A stretch of 21,263 bases of DNA from JBDTMT01 sp033764095. Lineage in GTDB: Bacteria > Desulfobacterota > Binatia > HRBIN30 > CADEER01. The stretch's first letter is position 1. Each line of letters opens with the position of its first letter. Of the stretch, positions 1 to 9,536 are shown in pieces. The notes below the pieces were generated by a model. The model made no database searches. It had not been told where the DNA came from and worked only from the letters and a program-made list of their open reading frames with translations. The stretch spans positions 1 to 21,263 of the forward strand of contig JANRJF010000474.1 in assembly GCA_033764095.1 (NCBI GenBank). Direction: 5' to 3'. Both the position numbers and the translations under genes were made by a program.

Positions 1-1
1 G

Positions 2-265
2 GCACCGATGGACAGCATGGGGCGCGTCAACAGCGCCGCCGGCGCCGCCGCCGCGGCGGGCGCCGAGGGCGCGGTGGGCGGCAACATGAAGGGCGCCGCC
101 ATGGGCGGCGCCAAGGCCGGCATGGACGACTGGAAGAAGACCGGCGCCCAGGCGGCTGCACCAGCCGCCGCACCGGCAAATGGTGTCACCGGCGGTGAAG
201 CGGCCGATGCCGCCGGCGGCGATCCCGCTGCCGCCGCCGACGACGGCGCCGACGAGGAGCCGTGA
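2..265 (+). CDS. C-terminal fragment of an Ala/Gly-rich protein (5' end outside window)
   Basis: The frame is open from the left edge, so this is only the tail of a longer gene, and the ATG codons inside it need not be starts. About 87 codons are visible, ending in TGA at 263-265. The tail is low in complexity: runs of Ala and Gly, one short charged patch (GMDDWKKTG) and an acidic end (DDGADEEP). The third codon position is almost always G or C, which supports real coding. No domain is recognisable, so I assign no function. It converges on the thiolase gene, and an inverted repeat starts six bases after its stop. A disordered C-terminal extension is the most that can be inferred. Confidence 0.55.
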   Translation, partial: APMDSMGRVNSAAGAAAAAGAEGAVGGNMKGAAMGGAKAGMDDWKKTGAQAAAPAAAPANGVTGGEAADAAGGDPAAAADDGADEEP

Positions 266-271
266 AATCGG

Positions 272-346
272 AGCTGTCAGCTCTCAGCAATCAGCCATCG
301 GCTTTCAGCCCGTCGATGGTTGGTCAGAGGCTGAGAGCTGACAGCT
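272..346. repeat. Inverted repeat with 17-bp perfect arms
   Basis: The arm AGCTGTCAGCTCTCAGC at 272-288 is the exact reverse complement of 330-346, with 41 bases between. Degenerate copies of the same words (TCAGC, GCTGAC, GATCAGC, GCTGACAGC) continue outward to about 360, so each arm is itself built from short repeats. It fills the space between two converging genes, where it could end transcription from the plus-strand gene or be a non-autonomous interspersed repeat. There is no ORF inside and no T-run. Confidence 0.7.
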
Positions 347-360
347 GATCGCTGACAGCC

Positions 361-393
361 GCGCGAGGGGGCGGCGGAGCCGCCCCCTCTCGC
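361..393 (-). terminator. GC-rich hairpin downstream of the thiolase gene
   Basis: Positions 365-375 (GAGGGGGCGGC) and 379-389 (GCCGCCCCCTC) form a perfect 11-bp stem with a GGA loop. Beyond one mismatch the pairing continues to 361/393. It lies a few bases past the thiolase stop codon (397-399) on the strand being transcribed. No U-tract follows, so this is a strong hairpin in the right place rather than a textbook intrinsic terminator. Confidence 0.6.
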
Positions 394-396
394 AGA

Positions 397-1590
397 CTAC
401 AGCTGCGCCTTGCGATACATGGTCACGACGGCGGCGCCGCCGAGACCGAGGTTGTGCTGCAGGGCGATCTTGGCGTCCTTCACCTGGCGCTTGTCGGCTT
501 CGCCGCGCAGCTGCCAGTTGAGCTCGGCGCACTGCGCTAGGCCAGTGGCGCCGAGCGGGTGGCCCTTGGAGATCAGGCCGCCGGACGGATTGACCACCAC
601 CTTGCCGCCGTAGGTGTTGGCGCCGGAGTCGACGAACTCGCCGCCCTTGCCCTCCGGGCACAGGCCGAGGCCCTCGTAGGTGATCATCTCGTTGCACGAG
701 AAGCAGTCGTGCAGCTCGACCACGTCGACGTTCTCGGGGCCGAAGCCGCTCTGCTCGTAGACCTGCTGCGCGGCCTTGCGGGTCATGTCGGAGCCGACCA
801 GCTTGATGCAGCTCTTCTCCTCGAAGGTGCTGGGGAAGTCGGTGGTCATCGCCATGCCGAGGATTTCGACCGCCTTGGCCTGCAGGTTGTGCTTGCGGAC
901 GAAGTCCTCGCTGACCAGGATCGCCGCGCCGGCGCCGTCCGAGGTCGGGCAGCACTGCAGCTTGGTGAGCGGCTCGTAGACCATCGGCGCGTTCATGATC
1001 TGCTCGAGCGAGTACTCGTCCTGGAACTGCGAGTACGGGTTGTTCACCGAGTGCTTGTGGTTCTTCCAGCCGATCTTGGCGAACTGCTCGGCGGTAGTGC
1101 CGTAGCGATCCATGTGCTCGCGGCCGGCGTTGCCGAAGAACTGCGGCGCCGCCGGCGCGGCGGCGAAGCCGCGCAGGTCGACCATGCTCTGGAAGTGCTT
1201 GTCCATCGGGTTGGTGCGGTCCTGGAACTTCACCCCGAGCGAGCCCTTTTCCATCTTCTCGAAGCCGAGCGCGAGGGCGCAGTCGGCGATACCCGAGGCG
1301 ACGAACTGCTTGGCCATGAACAGCGCCGTCGAGCCGGTCGCGCAGTTGTTGTTCACGTTGTAGATCGGGATGCCGGTCATGCCGAGGCTGTACACGGCGC
1401 GCTGCCCGGCGGTGGAGTCGCCGTAGCAGTAGCCGACCGCCGCCTGCTCGATCTTGTCGAAGCCGATGCCGGCGTCTTCCAGCGCCTTGGTGCCGGCCTC
1501 CTGCGCCATGTCCGGATAGTCCCAGGCCTTCGAGCCCGGCTTCTCGAACTTGGTCATGCCGACGCCGATGACGAACACTTTGCGAGCCAT
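397..1590 (-). CDS. Thiolase of the SCP-x / lipid-transfer type (acetyl-CoA acyltransferase family)
   Basis: The 397-residue product has the thiolase landmarks: nucleophilic Cys83 in NNNCATGS, HDCFS at 294-298, and SKGHPLGATG with catalytic His344 near the C terminus. The NNNCATGS context and the length match the SCP-x/DitF-like subfamily, which cleaves or forms 3-ketoacyl-CoA thioesters of bulky or branched substrates such as sterol side chains, rather than FadA-type enzymes. The terminal VVTMYRKA resembles that subfamily. ATG at 1590 is chosen because AGGAGGATCC lies directly before it. The gene stands alone, without the DUF35 OB-fold partner often found beside such thiolases, and a strong hairpin follows it. 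The substrate cannot be read from the sequence. The enzyme is cytosolic, with no signal peptide. Confidence 0.93.
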   Translation of the reverse strand: MARKVFVIGVGMTKFEKPGSKAWDYPDMAQEAGTKALEDAGIGFDKIEQAAVGYCYGDSTAGQRAVYSLGMTGIPIYNVNNNCATGSTALFMAKQFVASGIADCALALGFEKMEKGSLGVKFQDRTNPMDKHFQSMVDLRGFAAAPAAPQFFGNAGREHMDRYGTTAEQFAKIGWKNHKHSVNNPYSQFQDEYSLEQIMNAPMVYEPLTKLQCCPTSDGAGAAILVSEDFVRKHNLQAKAVEILGMAMTTDFPSTFEEKSCIKLVGSDMTRKAAQQVYEQSGFGPENVDVVELHDCFSCNEMITYEGLGLCPEGKGGEFVDSGANTYGGKVVVNPSGGLISKGHPLGATGLAQCAELNWQLRGEADKRQVKDAKIALQHNLGLGGAAVVTMYRKAQL

Positions 1591-1646
1591 GGATCCTCCT
1601 TGGGTTCTGTGCGCCGCCGCCGGCGGTCGCGCGAGATTCGAAATTC

Positions 1647-1674
1647 CTTATCAGAGATTATTGGCGTGTTGGAA
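1647..1674 (-). promoter_or_regulatory. Possible promoter of the thiolase gene
   Basis: This is the only AT-richer patch upstream of the thiolase. Read on the minus strand it offers TTCCAA (1669-1674) and GATAAG (1647-1652) separated by 16 bases, three and four matches to the sigma-70 boxes. It is weak and supported mainly by position. Confidence 0.25.
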
Positions 1675-1721
1675 GCACGGATTGCGAGGCCGGTGGCGCC
1701 GTCGGCGGTGCGCTGCACCGC

Positions 1722-1820
1722 CCGGCCGACACGAGGTCGGCGGGCTACCCGGATCGTGTCGGGGGAACGCGCGCCATCGCAGCCACGGTCCTGGTAGCCG
1801 GCCGACCTCGTGTCGGCCGG
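1722..1820. repeat. Nested inverted repeat, 28-bp arms (REP-like)
   Basis: Arm 1722-1749 and arm 1793-1820 are reverse complements at 27 of 28 positions, with 43 bases between. Each arm contains its own small palindrome (CCGAC-ACGAG-GTCGG), so the element can fold as one long stem or as two hairpins. It lies downstream of the PLC-like gene and upstream of the thiolase. A perfect 12-bp palindrome, GCGCGATCGCGC (1839-1850), touches the PLC stop codon. No ORF of its own is credible here. It could be an interspersed palindromic element or a transcription end. Confidence 0.7.
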
Positions 1821-1850
1821 TCGCGAATGCGACGCCGAGCGCGATCGCGC

Positions 1851-3410
1851 CTAGGGCGCCAACCCGTTCAGCTGGTCGACGACCGCGAACAGGTCGCCGA
1901 TCTGGTAGTGGTCGACGGTGACGAAGTTGGGCAGCTGGCCGCCCTCCGCCTCGCACTGCTCGGCGCGATCGACGAACAGCGGGTTGTGGTTCACCTGCTC
2001 GGCGAGCGCCGGCGAGCCGACCAACTGGGTGAGGAAGTGGTTGAGGATGAACAGGCTGTTGCCTGCCGAGCCGCGGTTCCGGGCGCAGGAGAAGTCGGCC
2101 GGCGTCTCGAAGGAGTAGTGCGTCTCCCAGGCGTAGTCCCAGACATAATGGTGCCAGGGCAGGACGCTCTCCGAGCGATCGGTGAACACCACCAGGCGGG
2201 TGTCAGCGGCGATCAGCTGGCGCAGCGTCGGCCACGGATCGGCGGCCGCCTGGACGTGCGTGTATCCGAGCGCTCCGCTGGCGATGAATGCCGCCAGCGT
2301 GTCGGCCTCGGAGATGTAGCTCTCGAAGATGATCGACACGACCTCGCTCGGATGCTGATCGAGGAACGTCTTGATCTGCGCCAGGCCGTCGGCGAGCGGC
2401 TTCATGCCGCTGACGTTACAGGGGAAGATGTCGCCGCCGTGGCACAGCACGGTGGCACCCTCGAAGTACCAGGTATCGAGCATCAGCCCGCGCACCCCGT
2501 CGGCGAGCTGATGGGGGACGGAGAGCTGCTGATTGGGGAGCAGGAAGCCGTCCTCCGCGTTCGACATGGCGTTGTGCGTGGTCGGGTACGACACCGCGTC
2601 GTAGCGCCGGTCGCACAACGCCTGCGCGCCGTTGCAGCGCGCGATGGCGCGCGACGGCAGACAGATCTCGCGCTCGCCCAGCGCATCGAGCCTTGAGGGG
2701 CCGAAGAGATCGGCGGCGTGCAGGCCGCGCTCGATGGTCCGCGCCCCCTGCCCACGCGCGCGCTTGGCGGTGTAACAGGCGAGGCTCTCGGCGGCGTGCT
2801 TGAGCGGCTGGCCGGCAGCGTCGACCGGATCGCAGAGATGGCGCAGGTGCTTCAGCCCGTAGACGACCGGGCCTGACGGGTGCTGCACGGTCACCTGCTG
2901 GCCGGCGGCAAGCCCGGCGGCGCCGTGCGGCGCGGCGCGATGACACCGGTAGTGGTCGAGCGACCCGCCGAGCGGATCCGGCGGGCTGGGCGGGACACTG
3001 GCATCGATCGCCGCCGGCGCGAGCAGCAGCTCCGGCGCCGCCTGACGGTCGACATACAGCTCGCCCAGCCGATTGAGCACCTGCACATTGGTCTCGGCCA
3101 GATACGGCACCGGGTCGGCGGGGCGGGCCGAATAGCCGATCAGGTGCGTGTCGGCGTCGAGCAGACCGCTGCCGAGATCGACCGGCGCACACAGCAGGCG
3201 CGGCCGCCGCAGCTCGAGCGTCCGCGTCTGCCGCTCGTCGGTGAGCGCCGTCGTGGCGCCGGCGAAGCGCGTCGTATGCGGAGCCGTGCGGCCGCGATAA
3301 CAGAGAAACGCGTCGCCCGACTGCGCCGCTGCAGGCCGCGGCGTCGGCGCCGACAGCACCACCAGAACCGCCGCGAACCACAGCCCGCGGCGAGCATCGC
3401 ATCGATTCAC
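1851..3410 (-). CDS. Secreted PI-PLC-like phosphodiesterase with N-terminal Cys modules
   Basis: The product is 519 residues. Residues 1-29 form a signal peptide (hydrophobic 10-20, then AAA|Q). Residues 33-255 hold two to three copies of a Cys-containing module, seen as FLCYRG (35-40), LLCAPVD (72-78), DHYRCHR (152-158), HLCDPVD (191-197), LACYTAK (210-216) and REICLPS (247-253). From about 270 a PI-PLC X-type TIM-barrel region follows: SYPTTHNAMS with candidate catalytic His279, LMLDTW with Asp312, and LCHGG with second His324. Known bacterial PI-PLCs use two His residues in this arrangement to cleave glycerophosphoinositides; the substrate here is not known. Start is GTG at 3410, preceded by a G-run, chosen because it begins the signal peptide. 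Location is periplasmic or extracellular. The Cys modules are probably disulfide-bonded. Confidence 0.8.
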   Translation of the reverse strand: MNRCDARRGLWFAAVLVVLSAPTPRPAAAQSGDAFLCYRGRTAPHTTRFAGATTALTDERQTRTLELRRPRLLCAPVDLGSGLLDADTHLIGYSARPADPVPYLAETNVQVLNRLGELYVDRQAAPELLLAPAAIDASVPPSPPDPLGGSLDHYRCHRAAPHGAAGLAAGQQVTVQHPSGPVVYGLKHLRHLCDPVDAAGQPLKHAAESLACYTAKRARGQGARTIERGLHAADLFGPSRLDALGEREICLPSRAIARCNGAQALCDRRYDAVSYPTTHNAMSNAEDGFLLPNQQLSVPHQLADGVRGLMLDTWYFEGATVLCHGGDIFPCNVSGMKPLADGLAQIKTFLDQHPSEVVSIIFESYISEADTLAAFIASGALGYTHVQAAADPWPTLRQLIAADTRLVVFTDRSESVLPWHHYVWDYAWETHYSFETPADFSCARNRGSAGNSLFILNHFLTQLVGSPALAEQVNHNPLFVDRAEQCEAEGGQLPNFVTVDHYQIGDLFAVVDQLNGLAP

Positions 3411-3426
3411 GAGAGCCCCCCAACCG

Positions 3427-3457
3427 CGTTCCTGGAACGGCCGCCGCGCAGTGTCAA
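3427..3457 (-). promoter_or_regulatory. Possible promoter/operator upstream of the PLC-like gene
   Basis: On the minus strand a perfect TTGACA (complement at 3452-3457) lies about 40 bases before the GTG start. No good -10 box follows at 16-18 bases. Instead that position is occupied by the 13-bp perfect palindrome CGTTCCTGGAACG (3427-3439), which could be an operator. The rest of the 103-base gap to the upstream gene shows nothing else. Confidence 0.25.
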
Positions 3458-3513
3458 CGCCGATACGCGCCAGCGGCCGTCCCCGCGCCCGCAGCAGCCG
3501 TGCCGATACCCCA

Positions 3514-5373
3514 TCACGCAGGGCACCCGAGCAACGCGTGGCCGACCGCTACCACCAGCTCGTCGATACCGACCGCGCCGTCGTGATCGCGATCGCCGGC
3601 CGGACAGGGATCGAGCGGCGCGCCGAGCGCGATGTTCACCAGGGTGACCAGCTCGGCGACGACCACGTCGCCGTCGCCGTCGCAGTCGCCGACGCAGATC
3701 GCGGCGGACGGGCTGGGACTGGCGATGGCCGTGGCGGATGCACTCGGCGTGGCGCTGCTGGCCGGCGTCGCGCTGATCGTCTTGCTCGGCGTGGCGCTGC
3801 TGGTCGGCGTCGCGCTGATCGTCGCGCTCGGCGTAGCGGTGGCGATCGGCGTCACGGTCGCCGTGGCAGTGCTGATCGGCGTCGCGGTCGGCGTCGGCGT
3901 CAGGGTCGGCGTGTCGGTCTTGGTCGCCGACAGGGTCGGCGTGTCGGTAACCGTCGGCGTCGGGGTGGCGGTGACCGTCGACTGCCTGGTGCGCGTCGCG
4001 GTCGGCGTCGCGGTGGAGGTCGGGCCGGCGGGCGCGGCGGCGAAGACGCGCGTCGTGCGCAGGCCGCCGGCGCTGGTCAGCGCCGCGTAGCCGCGGAGGT
4101 TGTCGGGGCCAGCGTCGAACCCGAAACGACACACCGCATCGGCCAGGTCGGCCTCCGACAGCGCGCCCTGGGCGCGACTGGCCGGCACGGTGATGCCGTC
4201 GATCGCATCCACCACCGCGCCGGCGGCCTCGATGGCGACGTCGATGTCGAGATTGCCCGGCGTCAGGTTCACCGCCGCGCAGTGCAGCAGGCGATCGCCG
4301 CCGGTACCGAGCGGCGGGCTGACGCTCGGCCGGTCGGTGGGCGGCGACCCGCCCGGCGTGCTGGCGAGCTCGAGCAGGTCGGTGCTGCGGCCGAGACCGG
4401 CGGGGAAGCGGGTGACGTAGGCGCGCACCTGGTCGGCGGTGTCGCTGAAGCTGAAGCGGCAGACCATGTCAGCGCCCGCTTCGGTGTGGCCGGCGACGGT
4501 CTTCACCTCGCCGGGCGCCAACATCGCGCTGCCGGTGTCGAGCACCACGCCGGCCGAGTCCACCACCTCGGCATCCACCTGGACCGCGCCGGCGGCGAGG
4601 CTCTGCGCGCCGCAGATGGTCGCGTCGCCCTCCACACTCGAGACCGGCGGGCTGAGGCCGACCAGGCTGCCGACCGGTGACGCACTGGTGGCCGGCAACA
4701 CCAGGTGTGCGTTGTCCTCGCCACCGCCGAACAGCAGCGCGTAGCCGCGCAGCTCGTCGGTATGGGTCTCGACGCTGAAGCGACAGTAGGCGCCGAGATG
4801 GTTGGCGGCGCTGACGCGCACCGCGCCGAAATGACCCGCCGGAATCGCGTCGGTCGTCGCCCCGTCCACCGTGCCGTCGGCATTGACCAGCTCGGTCTCC
4901 ACCTCGACGCTCGCGGCGCTCAGGTTCTGCACCAGGCAGCCCAGCAGCGCCGAGCTGATGCTGCGCAGCGGCGGCGTCGTCGTCACCGTCAGCCCGCTGC
5001 GGTTGCCGCGCACCGTGAAGACCGGAAACTGCGCCGCGGTGGCGCCGTCGGCGCTGCGGCGGCGGATGTAGCCGCGCACGTTGGCGGGATCGGCGTCGAC
5101 GGTGAAGACGCAATAGCCCGAGGCGCCGGCCGCCGACTGGACGAGCTCGACAGCGCCGCCCGGCTCGACCTCCGCGCTGCCGGAGGCGCTGACGGTGCCG
5201 TTCGGCGCGCGCAGCTCGGCGGCCACCATGACGGCGTGGTCGCCGACGTTCTGCGCCACGCAGGCCAGCACGTCGCTGCCGCCGTTGATCAGCGGCGGCG
5301 AGTAGCGCAGCGGGCTGGGAAGACCGGTCAACAGCAGAAACGCCAGACCCGTGCTCAGCTCGATCGCCGTCAT
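3514..5373 (-). CDS. Secreted four-module beta protein with Thr/Pro linker and C-terminal EF-hand pair
   Basis: The product is 619 residues. A short hydrophobic N terminus (about 8-18) is a probable but weak signal peptide. Four related modules of about 100 residues follow (roughly 25-120, 134-232, 241-337, 351-445). Each has two Cys about 50 apart (38/88, 146/197, 254/305, 365/415) and a shared ending of the form YCxF...DxLRGY, suggesting one disulfide per beta-sandwich. Residues 449-556 are a Thr/Pro/Ser/Ala linker. The end (559-617) has two dockerin-like EF-hand loops, D563-E574 (DCDGDGDVVVAE) and D594-E605 (DRDHDGAVGIDE), expected to bind calcium. ATG at 5373 is chosen because it begins the hydrophobic stretch. 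No enzyme motif is seen; a surface or adhesive role is inference. No cohesin partner is visible. Confidence 0.75.
   Translation of the reverse strand: MTAIELSTGLAFLLLTGLPSPLRYSPPLINGGSDVLACVAQNVGDHAVMVAAELRAPNGTVSASGSAEVEPGGAVELVQSAAGASGYCVFTVDADPANVRGYIRRRSADGATAAQFPVFTVRGNRSGLTVTTTPPLRSISSALLGCLVQNLSAASVEVETELVNADGTVDGATTDAIPAGHFGAVRVSAANHLGAYCRFSVETHTDELRGYALLFGGGEDNAHLVLPATSASPVGSLVGLSPPVSSVEGDATICGAQSLAAGAVQVDAEVVDSAGVVLDTGSAMLAPGEVKTVAGHTEAGADMVCRFSFSDTADQVRAYVTRFPAGLGRSTDLLELASTPGGSPPTDRPSVSPPLGTGGDRLLHCAAVNLTPGNLDIDVAIEAAGAVVDAIDGITVPASRAQGALSEADLADAVCRFGFDAGPDNLRGYAALTSAGGLRTTRVFAAAPAGPTSTATPTATRTRQSTVTATPTPTVTDTPTLSATKTDTPTLTPTPTATPISTATATVTPIATATPSATISATPTSSATPSKTISATPASSATPSASATAIASPSPSAAICVGDCDGDGDVVVAELVTLVNIALGAPLDPCPAGDRDHDGAVGIDELVVAVGHALLGCPA
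3746..3829. repeat. 42-bp direct tandem repeat, two copies, in the linker
   Basis: Units 3746-3787 and 3788-3829 differ at only a few positions. In the gene they encode SATISATPTSSATP and SKTISATPASSATP, 14 residues each, so copy-number change keeps the frame. The wider stretch 3690-4020 is a looser GGCGTC/GGCGTG repeat caused by the Thr-Pro coding. Confidence 0.85.
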
Positions 5374-5596
5374 CTCGTCCCCTCTCCCGGGCGGCGCGGC
5401 GGCACCGCCAGTCCGCTTGCGTATCAGCGCCTCGACCGAGTGCCCAGCGGCGGCGCCGGACCCGGCCGGCAGTGCGCCCGGTCAAGCGGCAAGGGAGTCG
5501 GCGGCGCGGTTCCAGACCCGCGCCGGGCGCGGTATGCTGCGCCGCGTTGTCCCCCCTCACCGCATTCTCGATCGCGCCGGCCGGACGGGCACCGCG

Positions 5597-8233
<2,637 letters not shown>

Positions 8234-8237
8234 CAGG

Positions 8238-8264
8238 CGACCGCGCGGTTTGACAGCGCGGTCG
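8238..8264 (+). terminator. Hairpin between the kinase and cytochrome genes
   Basis: CGACCGCGC (8238-8246) pairs perfectly with GCGCGGTCG (8256-8264) around a 9-base loop, starting four bases after the kinase stop. There is no T-run, so it may terminate, attenuate or simply separate kinase from cytochrome mRNA. Confidence 0.45.
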
Positions 8265-8299
8265 GACTCTCGTAGCGGGCGCCAACGGAGGGTGCACGG

Positions 8300-8617
8300 A
8301 TGGCGAAGCATCTCGCGTTCCTAGGCGTCGCGCTGCTGCTGGTCGGTGGGTCAGCCGCATCGGCCGCGGACGGCGCCGCGATCTTCAAGACGTACTGCGC
8401 CAAGTGCCACGGCGAGACCGGGCACTCCGACACCTCGGTCGGCAAGTCGATGAAGGTGCCGCCGCTGGCCGGCGATGCCAACATCCAGAAGATGTCGGAG
8501 GCCGACGTCGCGGCGCGCATCAAGAGCAACAAGAAGCATCCGGCCAAGGTGAAGGGGCTGAGCGACGACGACATCAACGCCGTCGCCACCTTCGTCAAAC
8601 AGCTCGCCGGCAAGTAA
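8300..8617 (+). CDS. Periplasmic monohaem class I-like cytochrome c
   Basis: The product is 105 residues with a signal peptide (1-22, SAASA|ADG) and one haem site, CAKCH at 33-37, followed by the short helical fold of small class I cytochromes. It would shuttle electrons in the periplasm. In relatives the sixth ligand is often a Met in an MP motif before the last helix; here that place reads KKHPAKVKGLSDDD, with His80, while Met51 (GKSMKVPPL) and Met65 are other candidates. His/His ligation would lower its potential. GGAGGG lies about eight bases before ATG 8300. It is first in a three-gene plus-strand set with the NapC-like cytochrome and the small membrane protein. Confidence 0.9.
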   Translation: MAKHLAFLGVALLLVGGSAASAADGAAIFKTYCAKCHGETGHSDTSVGKSMKVPPLAGDANIQKMSEADVAARIKSNKKHPAKVKGLSDDDINAVATFVKQLAGK

Positions 8618-8661
8618 GGCGCGCCGCGTCGACGCGACGCGTCGCTGCGACGGAGGACAGA

Positions 8662-9300
8662 GTGGACGCCACCGCTCCCTTGTTCGCAGGCCCGCCCGCC
8701 GCCCATGGGATTCCGTGGCTGACGGTGCTGACGATCGCGGTCGCCGCCGCCGCCGCGCTGCTGCTGCTGTGGGGACTGCTGCGCGGCTCGCTGCCGGCCA
8801 GTTACGGCACCGCCGCGCTGCTGTTGCCGATCGGCGCCTTCGGCCTCGCCACGCTGCACCTGATGGAGGGCTCGAAGCAGGTGGCGTTCTGCGGCTCCTG
8901 CCACGTCATGACGCCGATCATGCAGAGCATGGAGAGCGGCGACGAGTCGCTGGCGGGGGTCCACTACACCCGCGGGCTGGTGCCGCATGACACCGCCTGC
9001 TTCACCTGCCACAGCGGCTACGGCATCTGGGGCGGCGTCGACGCAAAGATGGCCGGGGTCATGCACATGGTCCGCACCCTGACCGGACGCTACGACCTGC
9101 CGCTGACGCACAACGGGCCGTTCGACATCGACTCCTGCCTCGGCTGCCACGCCTACGCGCCGAGCTTCCGTGCGGTCGAGGCGCACCAGGATCCCGACCT
9201 GCAGCAGCAACTGCTGTCACGCCAGGAGAGCTGCACCGGCACCTGCCACCCGGACGCGCATCCCGAGTCGGCGCTCGGCGGCGGCCAGGGGGCCTCATGA
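8662..9300 (+). CDS. NapC/NirT-like membrane tetrahaem cytochrome c, probable quinol-linked electron donor
   Basis: The product is 212 residues. Two hydrophobic segments (about 18-40 and 47-67) precede the haem domain. The N terminus lacks positive charge and Arg41 lies between the segments, which suggests both ends face the periplasm. Haem sites are CGSCH (77-81, followed by VM as in NapC/NrfH CXXCHxM), CFTCH (113-117), CLGCH (159-163) and CTGTCH (191-196). The last has three residues between the Cys, a non-standard CX3CH. NapC/CymA-type proteins oxidise menaquinol or ubiquinol and feed periplasmic carriers; usual members have one anchor helix, so the second helix is odd. GTG at 8662 is chosen for GGAGGA four bases upstream (8652-8657). 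The stop overlaps the next start (ATGA). Role as the inner-membrane entry to the neighbouring export chain is inference. Confidence 0.82.
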   Translation: MDATAPLFAGPPAAHGIPWLTVLTIAVAAAAALLLLWGLLRGSLPASYGTAALLLPIGAFGLATLHLMEGSKQVAFCGSCHVMTPIMQSMESGDESLAGVHYTRGLVPHDTACFTCHSGYGIWGGVDAKMAGVMHMVRTLTGRYDLPLTHNGPFDIDSCLGCHAYAPSFRAVEAHQDPDLQQQLLSRQESCTGTCHPDAHPESALGGGQGAS

Positions 9301-9515
9301 TCCGGTTCGCCTGCCTGCTTGGACTGATCGCGCTGGCGGCCATGGCGCCGATGCTCGCGCAGCTCGACGGCGCCAGCGCGACGCTGTTCGCCTTCGTCGG
9401 CTTTCCGGCCCTCGGCTTCGCGCTGCTGGTCTACGGCGTGGCGCGTTGGCGCGCCGGCGCGTTCCGCGTCGGCGGCCACGACGACTTCACCCGCGTCCGC
9501 ACCCGGCGGTGGTGA
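9297..9515 (+). CDS. Small two-helix membrane protein of unknown function
   Basis: The product is 72 residues with hydrophobic segments at about 3-21 and 28-50 and a basic C-terminal tail (residues 51-72, with R51, R53, R58, R67, R69, R70). The ATG overlaps the stop of the NapC-like gene in ATGA, so its translation is coupled to that gene. No family is recognised. The context suggests an accessory subunit or stabiliser of the membrane cytochrome. The plus-strand set ends here, only 21 bases before the end of the converging cytochrome operon. Confidence 0.7.
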   Translation: MIRFACLLGLIALAAMAPMLAQLDGASATLFAFVGFPALGFALLVYGVARWRAGAFRVGGHDDFTRVRTRRW

Positions 9516-9530
9516 CCGGCGCGCCGCCGG
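9516..9530. terminator. Possible short bidirectional hairpin between convergent operons
   Basis: CCGGC-GCGCC-GCCGG forms a 5-bp GC stem in the 21-base gap between two converging stop codons (9513-9515 and 9537-9539). It is too short to be sure of; transcripts from the two sides may simply overlap. Confidence 0.2.
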
Positions 9531-9536
9531 CGGCCG

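Noticed and set aside
559..1797. Plus-strand 412-codon frame over the thiolase gene
   Set aside because: Antisense to a clear thiolase with catalytic Cys, His and a good ribosome site.
3700..4020. Repeat region considered as a CRISPR array
   Set aside because: Units are adjacent without unique spacers, are in frame with a secreted protein, and no cas gene is near.
3632..4090. Apparent plus-strand hydrophobic protein rich in Val, Gly, Ala
   Set aside because: It is the reverse complement of the Thr/Pro/Ser linker coding region; Thr-Pro codons read backwards give Gly-Val, which only imitates a membrane protein.
5351..5596. Longer kinase start at 5351
   Set aside because: It overlaps the divergent gene's start codon and adds Pro/Ala/Gly-rich sequence without domain character.
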